This document shows, piece by piece, positions 30,068 through 37,887 of a stretch of DNA of 37,887 nt. The position numbers and the translations under genes are program-made. Source of the stretch: a virus; IMG/VR virus record IMGVR_UViG_3300048110_000507, positions 1-37,887 of that record; one strand, 5' to 3'. A model generated the notes under the pieces. That model did not search any database and was not told the DNA's origin. It saw only the letters and a program-made list of their open reading frames with translations. Position 1 is the stretch's first letter. Each line of letters begins with the position of its first letter.

Positions 30068-30369
30068 TATTTTTTGGTTAGTTCATAAAGCCTTTCATCC
30101 ATTTTGTCTAATTGAGATTTAATCTCTTGAATGTTATTCTTTATATTATTTACATCTGCTTGTACACCTTCAACGGTCGCTCTAGTCAATTCATCTTTAT
30201 AACTAAATTCAATTTTTGATACCTCAGGAACAGGTTCGACCATAGCCTTGGCGATGTCCGCCTTGAGTGTAAACCACATTGTTGCTAAACTTATAGTAAA
30301 TGTTACTATTAGTCCAATCGTTTTAAGATCTAATGTTACTTTAGTTTGTTCAGAAATCTGTTGAGCCAT
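30067..30369 (-). CDS. Membrane-anchored coiled-coil protein (100 aa), spanin-like architecture
   Basis: A short cytoplasmic N-terminus is followed by one transmembrane helix (about residues 17-35, GLIVTFTISLATMWFTL) and then a periplasmic coiled coil (VQADVNNIKNNIQEIKSQLDKMDERLYEL). This is the layout of an inner-membrane spanin. No outer-membrane lipoprotein partner gene is seen next to it, although the beta-barrel gene lies 0.3 kb downstream. An envelope role is likely; the spanin call is tentative. Confidence 0.6.
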   Translation of the reverse strand: MAQQISEQTKVTLDLKTIGLIVTFTISLATMWFTLKADIAKAMVEPVPEVSKIEFSYKDELTRATVEGVQADVNNIKNNIQEIKSQLDKMDERLYELTKK

Positions 30370-30381
30370 TATTATTTATTT

Positions 30382-30627
30382 TTACCAAGTTTTACAAGCC
30401 CAATATCTCGCTTTCCATCTTGGGCCTGGATTATCACATTTATGTCTAGCCCTAAAAGATTTTCTTCTGCTAGGAATATTTTTTTTAATTTTCATGTTAG
30501 GATCACCAAAGTGAACAACAGTAACTTTTCCATTAGGTTTTTTTACATAAACCTTGCTTTTTTTTGCTGCTCGTTCTGACTTCATCACTTTATTAAGCGT
30601 AACAGTCTTACCTTGATATAGTGCCAT
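30382..30627 (-). CDS. Basic conserved marine-phage protein (FGDPNMxIKK...RRKSFRARHxC type)
   Basis: The start at 30627 (MALYQGKTVTLNKV) gives 81 aa; an ATG at 30672 would overlap the promoter region. The C-terminal half V-V-H-F-G-D-P-N-M-K-I-K-K-N-I-P-S-R-R-K-S-F-R-A-R-H-K-C...N-P-G-P...K-A-R-Y-W-A-C-K-T-W matches a small family I remember from T4-like cyanophages and other marine phages. The two Cys and His could bind metal. Function unknown; virion assembly is suspected by context. It is the first gene of its block. Confidence 0.75.
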   Translation of the reverse strand: MALYQGKTVTLNKVMKSERAAKKSKVYVKKPNGKVTVVHFGDPNMKIKKNIPSRRKSFRARHKCDNPGPRWKARYWACKTW

Positions 30628-30644
30628 AACAATTAAATAATGAG

Positions 30645-30678
30645 TAAATATAATATTTGCACCAAGTACCATAGCAAA
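30645..30678 (-). promoter_or_regulatory. Possible promoter for the minus-strand virion-linked block
   Basis: On the minus strand TATATTTA (30652-30645) departs from TAnnTTTG only in the last base, and TTTG (30678-30675) lies 22 bp upstream. It stands about 18 bp before the ATG at 30627, in the divergent intergenic region. The divergent terminase operon starts at 30771, but I see no convincing plus-strand promoter there. Confidence 0.35.
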
Positions 30679-30770
30679 AATTTAAGACCCAAAGCAGTGT
30701 AATAAAACTGAGATATAAATTTTAACACCTGTACTATAATAATCATTTACTTTTACCAAAAACCAACAAT

Positions 30771-31367
30771 ATGTCGTTAACTGAAATCTTCAATTCAGAA
30801 GACTTTAACAAAATGATATTTAGCCCATTCAAGGTTAAAGGATCATTAAAAAAGAAATATCCTAAAATGAAGATGTTTAGCAGTTTTCAATCTGCTGAAG
30901 ATCAGATGATTGCATATGTTCTTTATATGTATGACCAAAACACTCCTATGAAAGAACAATTTCCAGATCTTAAAATAAGAAAAGAACAAGCAGCAATATT
31001 ATCAGGGTTTGATCTTGTTAAAGACAATGAGAAATTGCATGATATATTTTTCTTTCAGTCAAGCAAATTGGTAGACATGGTAGACGAGTTTTTAAGAAAA
31101 CAAAATAATAGAATATGGTCAATGATTGTTTCAAATGAGCAAACATTTTTTGAATACCAAACGAAATTATTAAGTCCAGTTGAGGGCGACCGAGATAAAG
31201 ACATTCTACAGGCTTTGCAAATTAAGTCAAAAATTATGGATGATCTTAATACTATTAATGATAGGTTAGATTCATACTATATGAAATTGTATGGAGAGGA
31301 TCAAGAATTATTAAAAGTAATCAAAGCAGATAAGAGGCTTACACCAGAATTTATTGCAAACTTATGA
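30771..31367 (+). CDS. Probable terminase small subunit
   Basis: The 198-aa helical protein is encoded just before the large terminase with an ATGA overlap, the usual place of the small subunit. It has no clear HTH, but long amphipathic helices (residues 95-180) suit a ring-forming small terminase. The function is positional only. It starts the plus-strand packaging and head operon. Confidence 0.5.
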   Translation: MSLTEIFNSEDFNKMIFSPFKVKGSLKKKYPKMKMFSSFQSAEDQMIAYVLYMYDQNTPMKEQFPDLKIRKEQAAILSGFDLVKDNEKLHDIFFFQSSKLVDMVDEFLRKQNNRIWSMIVSNEQTFFEYQTKLLSPVEGDRDKDILQALQIKSKIMDDLNTINDRLDSYYMKLYGEDQELLKVIKADKRLTPEFIANL

Positions 31368-33349
31368 CAGTAAACATTCAAGGAGTTGAATATACTATTC
31401 CACCAAAAGGAAAGGTCTTTAATGTTATAACTAAAGAAACAGAAAAGCGTCCTATAATAACTAGTTCTTCAAAAAAAACAGATCAGGTTTGGATAAGAAC
31501 AGAATTGCCTGAAAACTATGAATATAAAAGAAAAGAAGAGTTAATAAGGCAAGCAGAAGATAAAGACTATTTTGATATTGAGTTAGAAAACTTTAGATCC
31601 CAAGAATGGGATAGAAGATTAAATGGTGTGTGGTTTATGAATAACGGTAAGGCTGAATATATTACCGGAATGCACTATTTATTTTTAAACTGGTGGAAAA
31701 TAGATATAGGCTATCCAAGTTTTAGAAAAGTAGATCAAGAATATTTTTACTTTTTACAATCTTGTGTAGACAACCCTGAGTGTTTAGGAATGATAGAATT
31801 AACTAAACGAAGACAAGGTAAAACTGTAAGAGCCGGTGTATTTATGTTTGATCTTATATCTAGATCTAAGAATAAAAATGGTGGTATACAATCAAAAACT
31901 GCAAGCGATGCGAAAAACAATGTATTTGCAAAATCTATTGTTGGACCATTTAAAAAACTACCAGATTTCTTTAGACCGGTTTATGATCAGTCAAAAGGGG
32001 TCACCCCAACCTCAGAATTAAGATTTTATAGAACAACTAAACGTGGGAGAAAGTCTCTCGAAGATTTAGGTAAACCCGAACTCGAATCACAAATAGATTG
32101 GAAGAGTTCAGATAAATATGCATATGATGGAACAAAATTACACAGATACCTCGGAGACGAGGTTGGAAAAACTATGGAAGTGGATGTCTGGGAAAGGCAC
32201 AATGTTGTTAGATTCTGTTCAGAATTGGATGGACAATATATTGGAAAATTACTTTATACAACCACTGTGGAGGAAATGGAATCAGGTGGAGAGTCTTTTA
32301 AGAAACTATGGAACGCTAGTAATCAAGAAGATAGAAATGTACATGGTAGAACTTCCAGTGGATTATTTCGATTCTTTACTCCCGCATATAAAACCTTATA
32401 CTTTGACAAGTATGGGTATGCAAATGAAGAACGTGCTAAGGACTATTATTTGGCTGAACGTGCAAATCTTGTCAATGACGATCGTGCTCTTTCGAGTATT
32501 ATTAGGAGGAATCCGTTTACTATTGAAGAGGCTTTTAGGATAGATGGAGAAAGATCTTTATTTAATGCAATGAAGTTAAATGATCAAATAGATCGTATTT
32601 CTTGGAATGAAAATCTTTATACAAAAGGAAATTTCGAATGGGTAGGTGACAAAGAAACTGGACATGTAGAATTCAAACCTATGTCAAATGGTAGATTTAA
32701 GGTATCATATTTGTTTGAAGATTTCAAAGATGCTAATAATGTTATAAAAAGAGGTAAAAATTATTTTCCAACAAGAAAAGGAGAGTTTACTATGGGGTGT
32801 GATCCTTATGATCATGACTCTACTGTTGACCAAAGAAGGTCTAACGGTGCTTTCTATGTATATAAGAAACACAACTCAATATCAAATTTTTATGACAGTT
32901 CATTTATAGTTGAATATATTTACCGACCAAGTACCGCAAGACAATTTTACGAAGATGTTTTGAAGTGCTGTCACTATTATTCTTGTGACCTTCTTTTTGA
33001 AGATAACAAGATTGGTATAAAAAATTATTTTGAAGATAGAGGTTATTCTGCCTTTTTAATGTATTTACCTGGTAGTGCTAAACCTGGGATGAGTGGATCT
33101 GTGAAGACACATCAGCAAATTGCAGAAGTAAGTGAAGACTATATAGAAACTAATGTAGAGAAAGTTTGTTTTCCAGAATTGTTAAAAGACTGGTTAGAGT
33201 TTGATATAAGTAAAACGACAAAATTTGATGCGGCAATGGCAGCAGGATATACACTTATAGCAGATAAAAATATACTTCTAAAAAACTACCTCAGAAAGGG
33301 AAATTTAGTAGAGGCAAAAAATATGTTTAAAAAGTTTAAGGTAGGATGA
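31364..33349 (+). CDS. terL: Terminase large subunit
   Basis: The 661-aa packaging motor has an ATPase with a Walker A-like T147-K-R-R-Q-G-K-T154 and Walker B D265-E266 in Y-L-G-D-E-V-G-K, plus a coupling motif near T-T-T-V-E-E. The C-terminal RNase-H-like nuclease has D480 in M-G-C-D-P-Y-D-H-D, E546-D547 in L-L-F-E-D-N-K, and D622 in F-D-A-A-M-A. The stretch S-R-S-K-N-K-N-G-G-I-Q-S-K-T followed by F-F-R-P-V-Y-D resembles crAss-like phage terminases as I remember them. It pumps DNA through the portal, encoded downstream with a 4-bp overlap. Confidence 0.92.
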   Translation: MTVNIQGVEYTIPPKGKVFNVITKETEKRPIITSSSKKTDQVWIRTELPENYEYKRKEELIRQAEDKDYFDIELENFRSQEWDRRLNGVWFMNNGKAEYITGMHYLFLNWWKIDIGYPSFRKVDQEYFYFLQSCVDNPECLGMIELTKRRQGKTVRAGVFMFDLISRSKNKNGGIQSKTASDAKNNVFAKSIVGPFKKLPDFFRPVYDQSKGVTPTSELRFYRTTKRGRKSLEDLGKPELESQIDWKSSDKYAYDGTKLHRYLGDEVGKTMEVDVWERHNVVRFCSELDGQYIGKLLYTTTVEEMESGGESFKKLWNASNQEDRNVHGRTSSGLFRFFTPAYKTLYFDKYGYANEERAKDYYLAERANLVNDDRALSSIIRRNPFTIEEAFRIDGERSLFNAMKLNDQIDRISWNENLYTKGNFEWVGDKETGHVEFKPMSNGRFKVSYLFEDFKDANNVIKRGKNYFPTRKGEFTMGCDPYDHDSTVDQRRSNGAFYVYKKHNSISNFYDSSFIVEYIYRPSTARQFYEDVLKCCHYYSCDLLFEDNKIGIKNYFEDRGYSAFLMYLPGSAKPGMSGSVKTHQQIAEVSEDYIETNVEKVCFPELLKDWLEFDISKTTKFDAAMAAGYTLIADKNILLKNYLRKGNLVEAKNMFKKFKVG

Positions 33350-35661
33350 TAAAACACAAAGAAAAAGCAAACTATCCAAACCATAATGTAGACCCTGCTC
33401 AGAAGGGTAAGGATTGGTGTTTGTCATACGCTAAAGCAGCGTGGTCAGATTATACACAACATGGAACTCAATCTTTCCATAATAATAGAGGTACATATCC
33501 AAAAATAAAAGACTATGCACAAGGCAATCAGTCTATTAATAAGTATAAACAATTATTAAATGTTGATGAAGCAGATAATGAAAGTTGGTTTGCTATTGAC
33601 TGGACTGTATTACCTATAGTTCCAAAATTCAGAAGAATTGCTTTAGGTAAATTAAGTAAGTCAGAATATAATATTACAGCGACTCCTATAGATTCATTAG
33701 CACAGTCAGATATAGAAACATATTATAAGACTACAAAAGCAAAAATGGATCTTAGAAATATGGCTGCTAAATCTGCACCAGGAATAGAAGAGTTTAGTGC
33801 CTTAAAAGCCAAGCCAAACGAACCATTAAATGACGAAGAATTAGAAATGCATATGGCTTATACATATAAGCATAATGCTTCTATTGAGATGGAACAAGGT
33901 ATTGATTTGATCTTTCATACTAATGATATGGAAGAAAAAAGAAAACAAGTAAATGAATATTTGTTTGATTATGGTGTTGCAGGATATAAAGAGTTTATTG
34001 ATAGTAATGGTGCTGTAAAAATTAGAGTTGTAGATCCCGCTAAATTATTAATATCTCATTGTAATAAAAGAGATTTTACCGATAAAATTCATATTGGAGA
34101 AATCACCGAAATGACTATTGCTGATCTAAAACAAAGAGCAGGAAATCAATTTGATGAAAAAGAATATCAAGATATAGCAGATAGGTTTTCTGGAAGACAG
34201 GGAAATACTAAAATGTTTCCATCAAACAAAAAGTTCTACAAGCATTATGATGATAGAAAAATATTAGTTTTAGATATGGAGTTTTTCTCTGTAGATGAAA
34301 TGGTACACGAATCTAGAACAGATAAAAGAGGAAATAAAAGATTTGGCAGAGCAGGATATAATAGTAGTAATAAAAGAAAAAAGAAATATTTAAGATCATC
34401 CTACAAGACTGTTTATAAGATTTCTTGGATTGTAGACTCTGAATACTGTTTTAATTTTGGCTTGTGTTCTAATATGAAAAGAGTCAAGTCAAATTTGATG
34501 GATACAGATTTATCTTATCATTTGTTTTCTCCTGACTTTCATAATATGAAGCCATTAGGTATTATGGAACAATTAATACCTATTGCAGATCAGATACAAA
34601 TATCATGGTACAGACTTCAAAATACAATTAATCAAGCAAGACCAAAAGGTATTATGATTGAACTAGGTGCGTTAGAGGACATTCCTTTAGGTGCCGGAGG
34701 ACAACAAATGAAGCCAATGGATGTTATTGACTTATTTAATAAGACAGGTACGCTTGTTTACAGGAAAAATGATATAGGAGGTAAGCCAACTAATTATAAA
34801 CCTATAGAAGAGTTAGAAAATGGATTAGGTAGAGATGCCATGACTTATTATCAAGTTATACAAAACAACATTGAGATGATAAGACAAATAACAGGTCTTA
34901 ATGAATTTACAGATGGCTCTACACCTGATGCAAGATCACTAACAACTACTGCAAAACTAGCCGCTCAAGCAACTAATAATGCGTTAGCACATATTGAACA
35001 AGGCGAAAGAAGATTACTAGAAAGACTTGCATCTGCTGTTATAGTAAGATTACAGGATTCAGTAAAAAAGAAACCAATAGAAGGGTATATCAGATCTTTA
35101 GGTAAAAACACTATGGAGTTTTTTAAAATGACTCCAACTGTTTCTAAACATGAGTTTGGTGTAAAAATTGAAGATAGACCTACAGAGGAACAAAAAGCAA
35201 GACTTATGCAAATACTTCAAGCAAGTGTAGCACAAGGGCAAGTTGATTTTGAAGATGCTGTATTTATTGAGCAAATAACTAATTTAAAACAGGCTCAACA
35301 AGTATTAGCATATCGTATAAAAAAGAAACGAGAAGAAGCACAGCAACAGGCTATGCAACAGCAACAGCAAAATGGCCAGATTCAAATGCAATCTGCACAG
35401 GCTGCTGAACAATCTAAGCAACAAACTTTGCAAATGGAAATGCAGGCTAAAATGCAAATGGAAAAACTCAAAGCAGAACTACAATCTCAACTACAAAAAG
35501 AGAAATACCAGTTTGAATTAGAGTTAGCAGGCATGAGAGAGCAAGGTTCAAGCGAAAGAAGTTTGATGGACAATTTACCAACAAAAGAGGCTTTTATGGC
35601 GGGTATGCAGGAGCAACCTGAAGAAGAACCGGTACCTGGAGGAATGCCTCAACAACAATAA
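33346..35661 (+). CDS. Portal protein
   Basis: The 771-aa protein follows the large terminase with an ATGA overlap, the standard place. Residues 100-600 form the mixed alpha/beta clip and stem, including a long region with W-Y-R-L-Q-N-T-I-N-Q-A-R-P-K-G-I-M-I-E and I-R-Q-I-T-G-L-N-E-F-T-D-G-S. Residues about 655-745 are a Gln/Met-rich helix, the barrel-like extension found in large podovirus portals. Size and tail recall crAss-like portals. It makes the dodecameric gate at the capsid vertex. Confidence 0.88.
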   Translation: MIKHKEKANYPNHNVDPAQKGKDWCLSYAKAAWSDYTQHGTQSFHNNRGTYPKIKDYAQGNQSINKYKQLLNVDEADNESWFAIDWTVLPIVPKFRRIALGKLSKSEYNITATPIDSLAQSDIETYYKTTKAKMDLRNMAAKSAPGIEEFSALKAKPNEPLNDEELEMHMAYTYKHNASIEMEQGIDLIFHTNDMEEKRKQVNEYLFDYGVAGYKEFIDSNGAVKIRVVDPAKLLISHCNKRDFTDKIHIGEITEMTIADLKQRAGNQFDEKEYQDIADRFSGRQGNTKMFPSNKKFYKHYDDRKILVLDMEFFSVDEMVHESRTDKRGNKRFGRAGYNSSNKRKKKYLRSSYKTVYKISWIVDSEYCFNFGLCSNMKRVKSNLMDTDLSYHLFSPDFHNMKPLGIMEQLIPIADQIQISWYRLQNTINQARPKGIMIELGALEDIPLGAGGQQMKPMDVIDLFNKTGTLVYRKNDIGGKPTNYKPIEELENGLGRDAMTYYQVIQNNIEMIRQITGLNEFTDGSTPDARSLTTTAKLAAQATNNALAHIEQGERRLLERLASAVIVRLQDSVKKKPIEGYIRSLGKNTMEFFKMTPTVSKHEFGVKIEDRPTEEQKARLMQILQASVAQGQVDFEDAVFIEQITNLKQAQQVLAYRIKKKREEAQQQAMQQQQQNGQIQMQSAQAAEQSKQQTLQMEMQAKMQMEKLKAELQSQLQKEKYQFELELAGMREQGSSERSLMDNLPTKEAFMAGMQEQPEEEPVPGGMPQQQ

Positions 35662-35688
35662 ATAAATTAAAACAAAACACAAACAATT

Positions 35689-36849
35689 ATGGAAGAATTC
35701 GATTTATCAGAAGTCAAAGTCATTGACGACAATGGTGAGGCTCAACCTGTAGTAGTTCCTGTAGAAGAAACTAAAACAGAAAATCCTGAAACAGAAAATG
35801 TAGAAGGGGATACAGAGGTAGAAAATACCTCCGAAGAGCAAACAGAGGTAAAAGAGGAGCCTAAAGCAGAAGAAACTGCGGCTCAAGAAGAAACTGCTGA
35901 AGAATCTGTACAAGAAACTTCAGAAAGTAATCTGCAAGATACTGTAGAGTTATTTGATCAATTAGATAGTATATCAAAAGACTTGACAGGTGGGAAAGCA
36001 GAAACATTAGAAGACTTTTTTGAAGAGTATAAAAAGATGAGAGATTCATCTGGTGCTCAATTTAAAGATGACTACATTAAAAATGCAGTCGAATATTACA
36101 ATAAAACTGGATCGCTTACACCGTATTTAGAAGCAACTTCAGTTAACTATGGGGAAATGTCTGACGAACAAATCATGAGACGTGAACTAGAACAGGCGAA
36201 CCCTACCCTATCTGCAAAAGCAATTGAGCGTTTGTATAGTAGAGACATAGTTAACAAGTATTCTTTAGACGAGGATAAGTATGATCAGGAAGAGGTAGAA
36301 CTTGGTAAGGAACTTCTGAAAGCAGATGCGACCAAACTAAGAGATAAGTTTGTTGACGAACAAAAAAACTTTACTCAACCTGAAATTGAAAAGACTGAAG
36401 AAAATGAAACTGTAGACAATACTGCCCAAATGGAGAAATGGACAGAGACCGTTAAATCTAATGATTTTACTAAAGACGTTTTAGAAAACAAACGTATTTT
36501 AATAGATTATAATGATCAAAAGTTTTCTTATGAAGTGGAGAATCCTGAAGAGTTACAGGCTATGACAGTCGATAACAATAAGTTTTTTGCACTTTTTAAA
36601 GATGACCAAGGTCAAGTCGATTTTGATAAATGGTATAGAGTATTGGCTTATGCTTCAGACCCTGATGTTTACGATTCATCTCTTATTGGACATGGACAAG
36701 AGTTAGGACAAGAAAAGGTTGTTTCAGATTTGAAAAACCCTACAAAGCCCACAAAAAGTACACAACAATATAAAACACCATCTAGCCCTTTAGAGGGACT
36801 AATAGGTGCACTGAGTAGAGGTGACTCAGATGTTAAAATTATTCGTTAA
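35689..36849 (+). CDS. Scaffolding-type protein
   Basis: The 386-aa protein has a very acidic, E/T-rich first 80 residues (EVENTSEEQTEVKEEPKAEE and similar) and then charged helices, and is encoded between portal and major capsid protein. Composition and location match internal scaffold proteins that shape the procapsid and then leave. No protease motif is seen. The C-terminus S-P-L-E-G-L-I-G-A-L-S-R-G could bind the capsid shell. Confidence 0.75.
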   Translation: MEEFDLSEVKVIDDNGEAQPVVVPVEETKTENPETENVEGDTEVENTSEEQTEVKEEPKAEETAAQEETAEESVQETSESNLQDTVELFDQLDSISKDLTGGKAETLEDFFEEYKKMRDSSGAQFKDDYIKNAVEYYNKTGSLTPYLEATSVNYGEMSDEQIMRRELEQANPTLSAKAIERLYSRDIVNKYSLDEDKYDQEEVELGKELLKADATKLRDKFVDEQKNFTQPEIEKTEENETVDNTAQMEKWTETVKSNDFTKDVLENKRILIDYNDQKFSYEVENPEELQAMTVDNNKFFALFKDDQGQVDFDKWYRVLAYASDPDVYDSSLIGHGQELGQEKVVSDLKNPTKPTKSTQQYKTPSSPLEGLIGALSRGDSDVKIIR

Positions 36850-36869
36850 ATAAAATTAAAAATTAAAAT

Positions 36870-37887
36870 ATGGAAAATTCTAGTTATATAAGTTCTCTAT
36901 CATTCCTACAACATTCATTTGTTCAAGGAAGAGAGATCTTATCAAGCGTCTTAGACGTACAAAACGAAGAGGAAGGATTCCTTGACGTTATGCAGGCATT
37001 AGGCAAATTAAAGCCTACTAGCCAACCAGTATACCATGCATTCGTAAATGAAGCATTGTATAAGGATAATGTAATCACTATTTCTGAAGCAGGAGCAAAC
37101 AATACAGGAAAACAAGCCGGTATTTCAACTTCAGCAAGAGGAAATGCAAGAGTTGGTGACTTAATGATGGGAGTATCAGGTAATGTATATTTACTTACTG
37201 CGATTGCTGCCAATGGAGACATTGATTTTGTACCAGTAGATGGTGCAGGTGTTGCAGGTGATTATAATGCATCAGGAGACAAATTTGTTGTTTTCTCTAA
37301 TGCACAAGGTGAAGGATCTGGATCTCCAGACCCAATTAAGTATGGCCTTACAAAGCAGTCTAACAGAGTGCAAATCTTTAAAAACAAATACAGAATCTCT
37401 GATGTTGCTAAAGCATCTAAGATTACTGTTGAGTATAAAGGTAAGCCTTACTTCATGTACAAAGGTACTTACGAAGCATTACAAAGATTTAGAGGTGATA
37501 TCTCTAACGCTTTAATGTTTGGTGCAGGATCTGGTGACTTCTACGCAGGAGCAACCGTAGGTGATATGGCAATTGGCGGAAACGCAGTACAAACTACTAA
37601 TGGTCTTAAGCAAGAACTTAAGGCAGGTGGTATTTTGAACTCTTCTTCTCCTTATGGTTTTACTACAGACGTACTTACTACACTATCTAATCTTACTTCT
37701 GCTTTAAACAAAGCAAGAGCACCAAAAGATTACTGGATGTGGTTAGGAACTTCTGCTAACATTAAAATTGATAACGCTCTTAATGGTTTAACTAGTGCAG
37801 GATTAACTGGTGCTAGATTTGCTGTTGATGGTAAAAACATCGATTTAGGTGTTGACAAGTTTAGCCTATATGGAAGAACTTGGAACA
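36870..37887 (+). CDS. Major capsid protein, 3' truncated by the window edge
   Basis: The ATG at 36870 follows an A-rich leader 20 bp after the scaffold stop, and the frame stays open to the last base (339 codons seen). The product starts MENSSYISSLSFLQHSFVQG. It has Gly/Ala/Thr-rich beta segments and the patterns Y-R-I-S-D-V-A-K-A-S-K and R-G-D-I-S-N-A-L-M-F-G-A-G-S-G-D, as in HK97-fold capsid proteins of Bacteroidota podoviruses. Codons are more C/G-rich at highly used positions (AAC, TAC, GAC), as in strongly expressed genes. Confidence 0.82.
   Translation, partial: MENSSYISSLSFLQHSFVQGREILSSVLDVQNEEEGFLDVMQALGKLKPTSQPVYHAFVNEALYKDNVITISEAGANNTGKQAGISTSARGNARVGDLMMGVSGNVYLLTAIAANGDIDFVPVDGAGVAGDYNASGDKFVVFSNAQGEGSGSPDPIKYGLTKQSNRVQIFKNKYRISDVAKASKITVEYKGKPYFMYKGTYEALQRFRGDISNALMFGAGSGDFYAGATVGDMAIGGNAVQTTNGLKQELKAGGILNSSSPYGFTTDVLTTLSNLTSALNKARAPKDYWMWLGTSANIKIDNALNGLTSAGLTGARFAVDGKNIDLGVDKFSLYGRTWN

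Noticed and set aside
32118-32543. 141-aa plus-strand ORF inside the terminase gene
   Set aside because: The terminase frame carries the Walker B and coupling motifs here; the other frame is rich in Met and Trp and lacks known motifs.
35707-36049. Minus-strand Phe/Leu-rich ORFs opposite the scaffold gene
   Set aside because: The antisense of a Glu/Lys-rich coding region naturally gives Phe/Leu-rich open frames.
36923-37222. 99-aa minus-strand ORF in the capsid gene
   Set aside because: Antisense to a clear major capsid frame; open only because of the codon bias of that gene.

Overview
The window is a piece of a tailed-phage (or prophage) genome. It is AT-rich and almost gap-free. It holds terminase, portal, capsid, endolysin, holin, recombination and primase-helicase genes and one tRNA. 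The host is most likely a flavobacterium or another Bacteroidota. Two candidate promoters carry the Bacteroidota -7 element TAnnTTTG, start codons follow A-rich leaders without a clear Shine-Dalgarno, a DUF3127-type OB-fold protein is present, and secreted proteins have signal peptides ending in A|Q. The terminase and portal resemble, from memory, those of crAss-like and related marine Bacteroidota podoviruses. The window starts inside one virion gene and ends inside the major capsid gene, so the tail genes and the rest of the genome lie outside it.

Layout. (1) 1-11173, plus strand: end of a virion protein gene, a giant 2747-aa polyvalent protein (ParB-like and zincin motifs, probably ejected with the DNA), a T7-lysozyme-like amidase, two small ORFs and a 3-TM holin. 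(2) 11183-17741, minus strand: nucleotide and DNA metabolism. This block has a DUF1599-like protein, two OB-fold proteins, a Hjc-like resolvase, a TOPRIM-RecA primase-helicase, a replisome organiser, YqaJ exonuclease, a ribbon-helix-helix regulator and a probable annealing protein. No DNA polymerase is seen. (3) 17828-24021, minus strand: a tyrosine integrase with a tRNA-3'-end-like candidate attP, a DnaA-domain-IV-like protein, many small unknown proteins, tRNA-Arg(UCU) and a winged-helix protein. (4) 24022-24466: non-coding, with a branched RNA candidate, a promoter, an AT tract and 22-bp TAGCC repeats (possible origin or operator). (5) 24506-26067, plus strand: a tandem GroES-like co-chaperonin, a PD-(D/E)XK-like protein and an HNH nuclease. 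(6) 26062-30627, minus strand: small basic, probably virion-related proteins, then a secreted thioredoxin-like protein and an outer-membrane beta-barrel candidate. (7) 30771-37887, plus strand: terminase small and large subunits, portal, scaffold-like protein and major capsid protein.

The most striking observation is three complete type I hammerhead ribozymes on the minus strand, at 21486-21569, 22312-22365 and 22700-22750. Each lies at or just after the stop codon of one small gene, and its predicted cut leaves a 27, 27 or 28 nt leader before the next start codon. All three stems covary between copies. This looks like a built-in system that cuts one polycistronic early transcript into units with uniform 5' ends.
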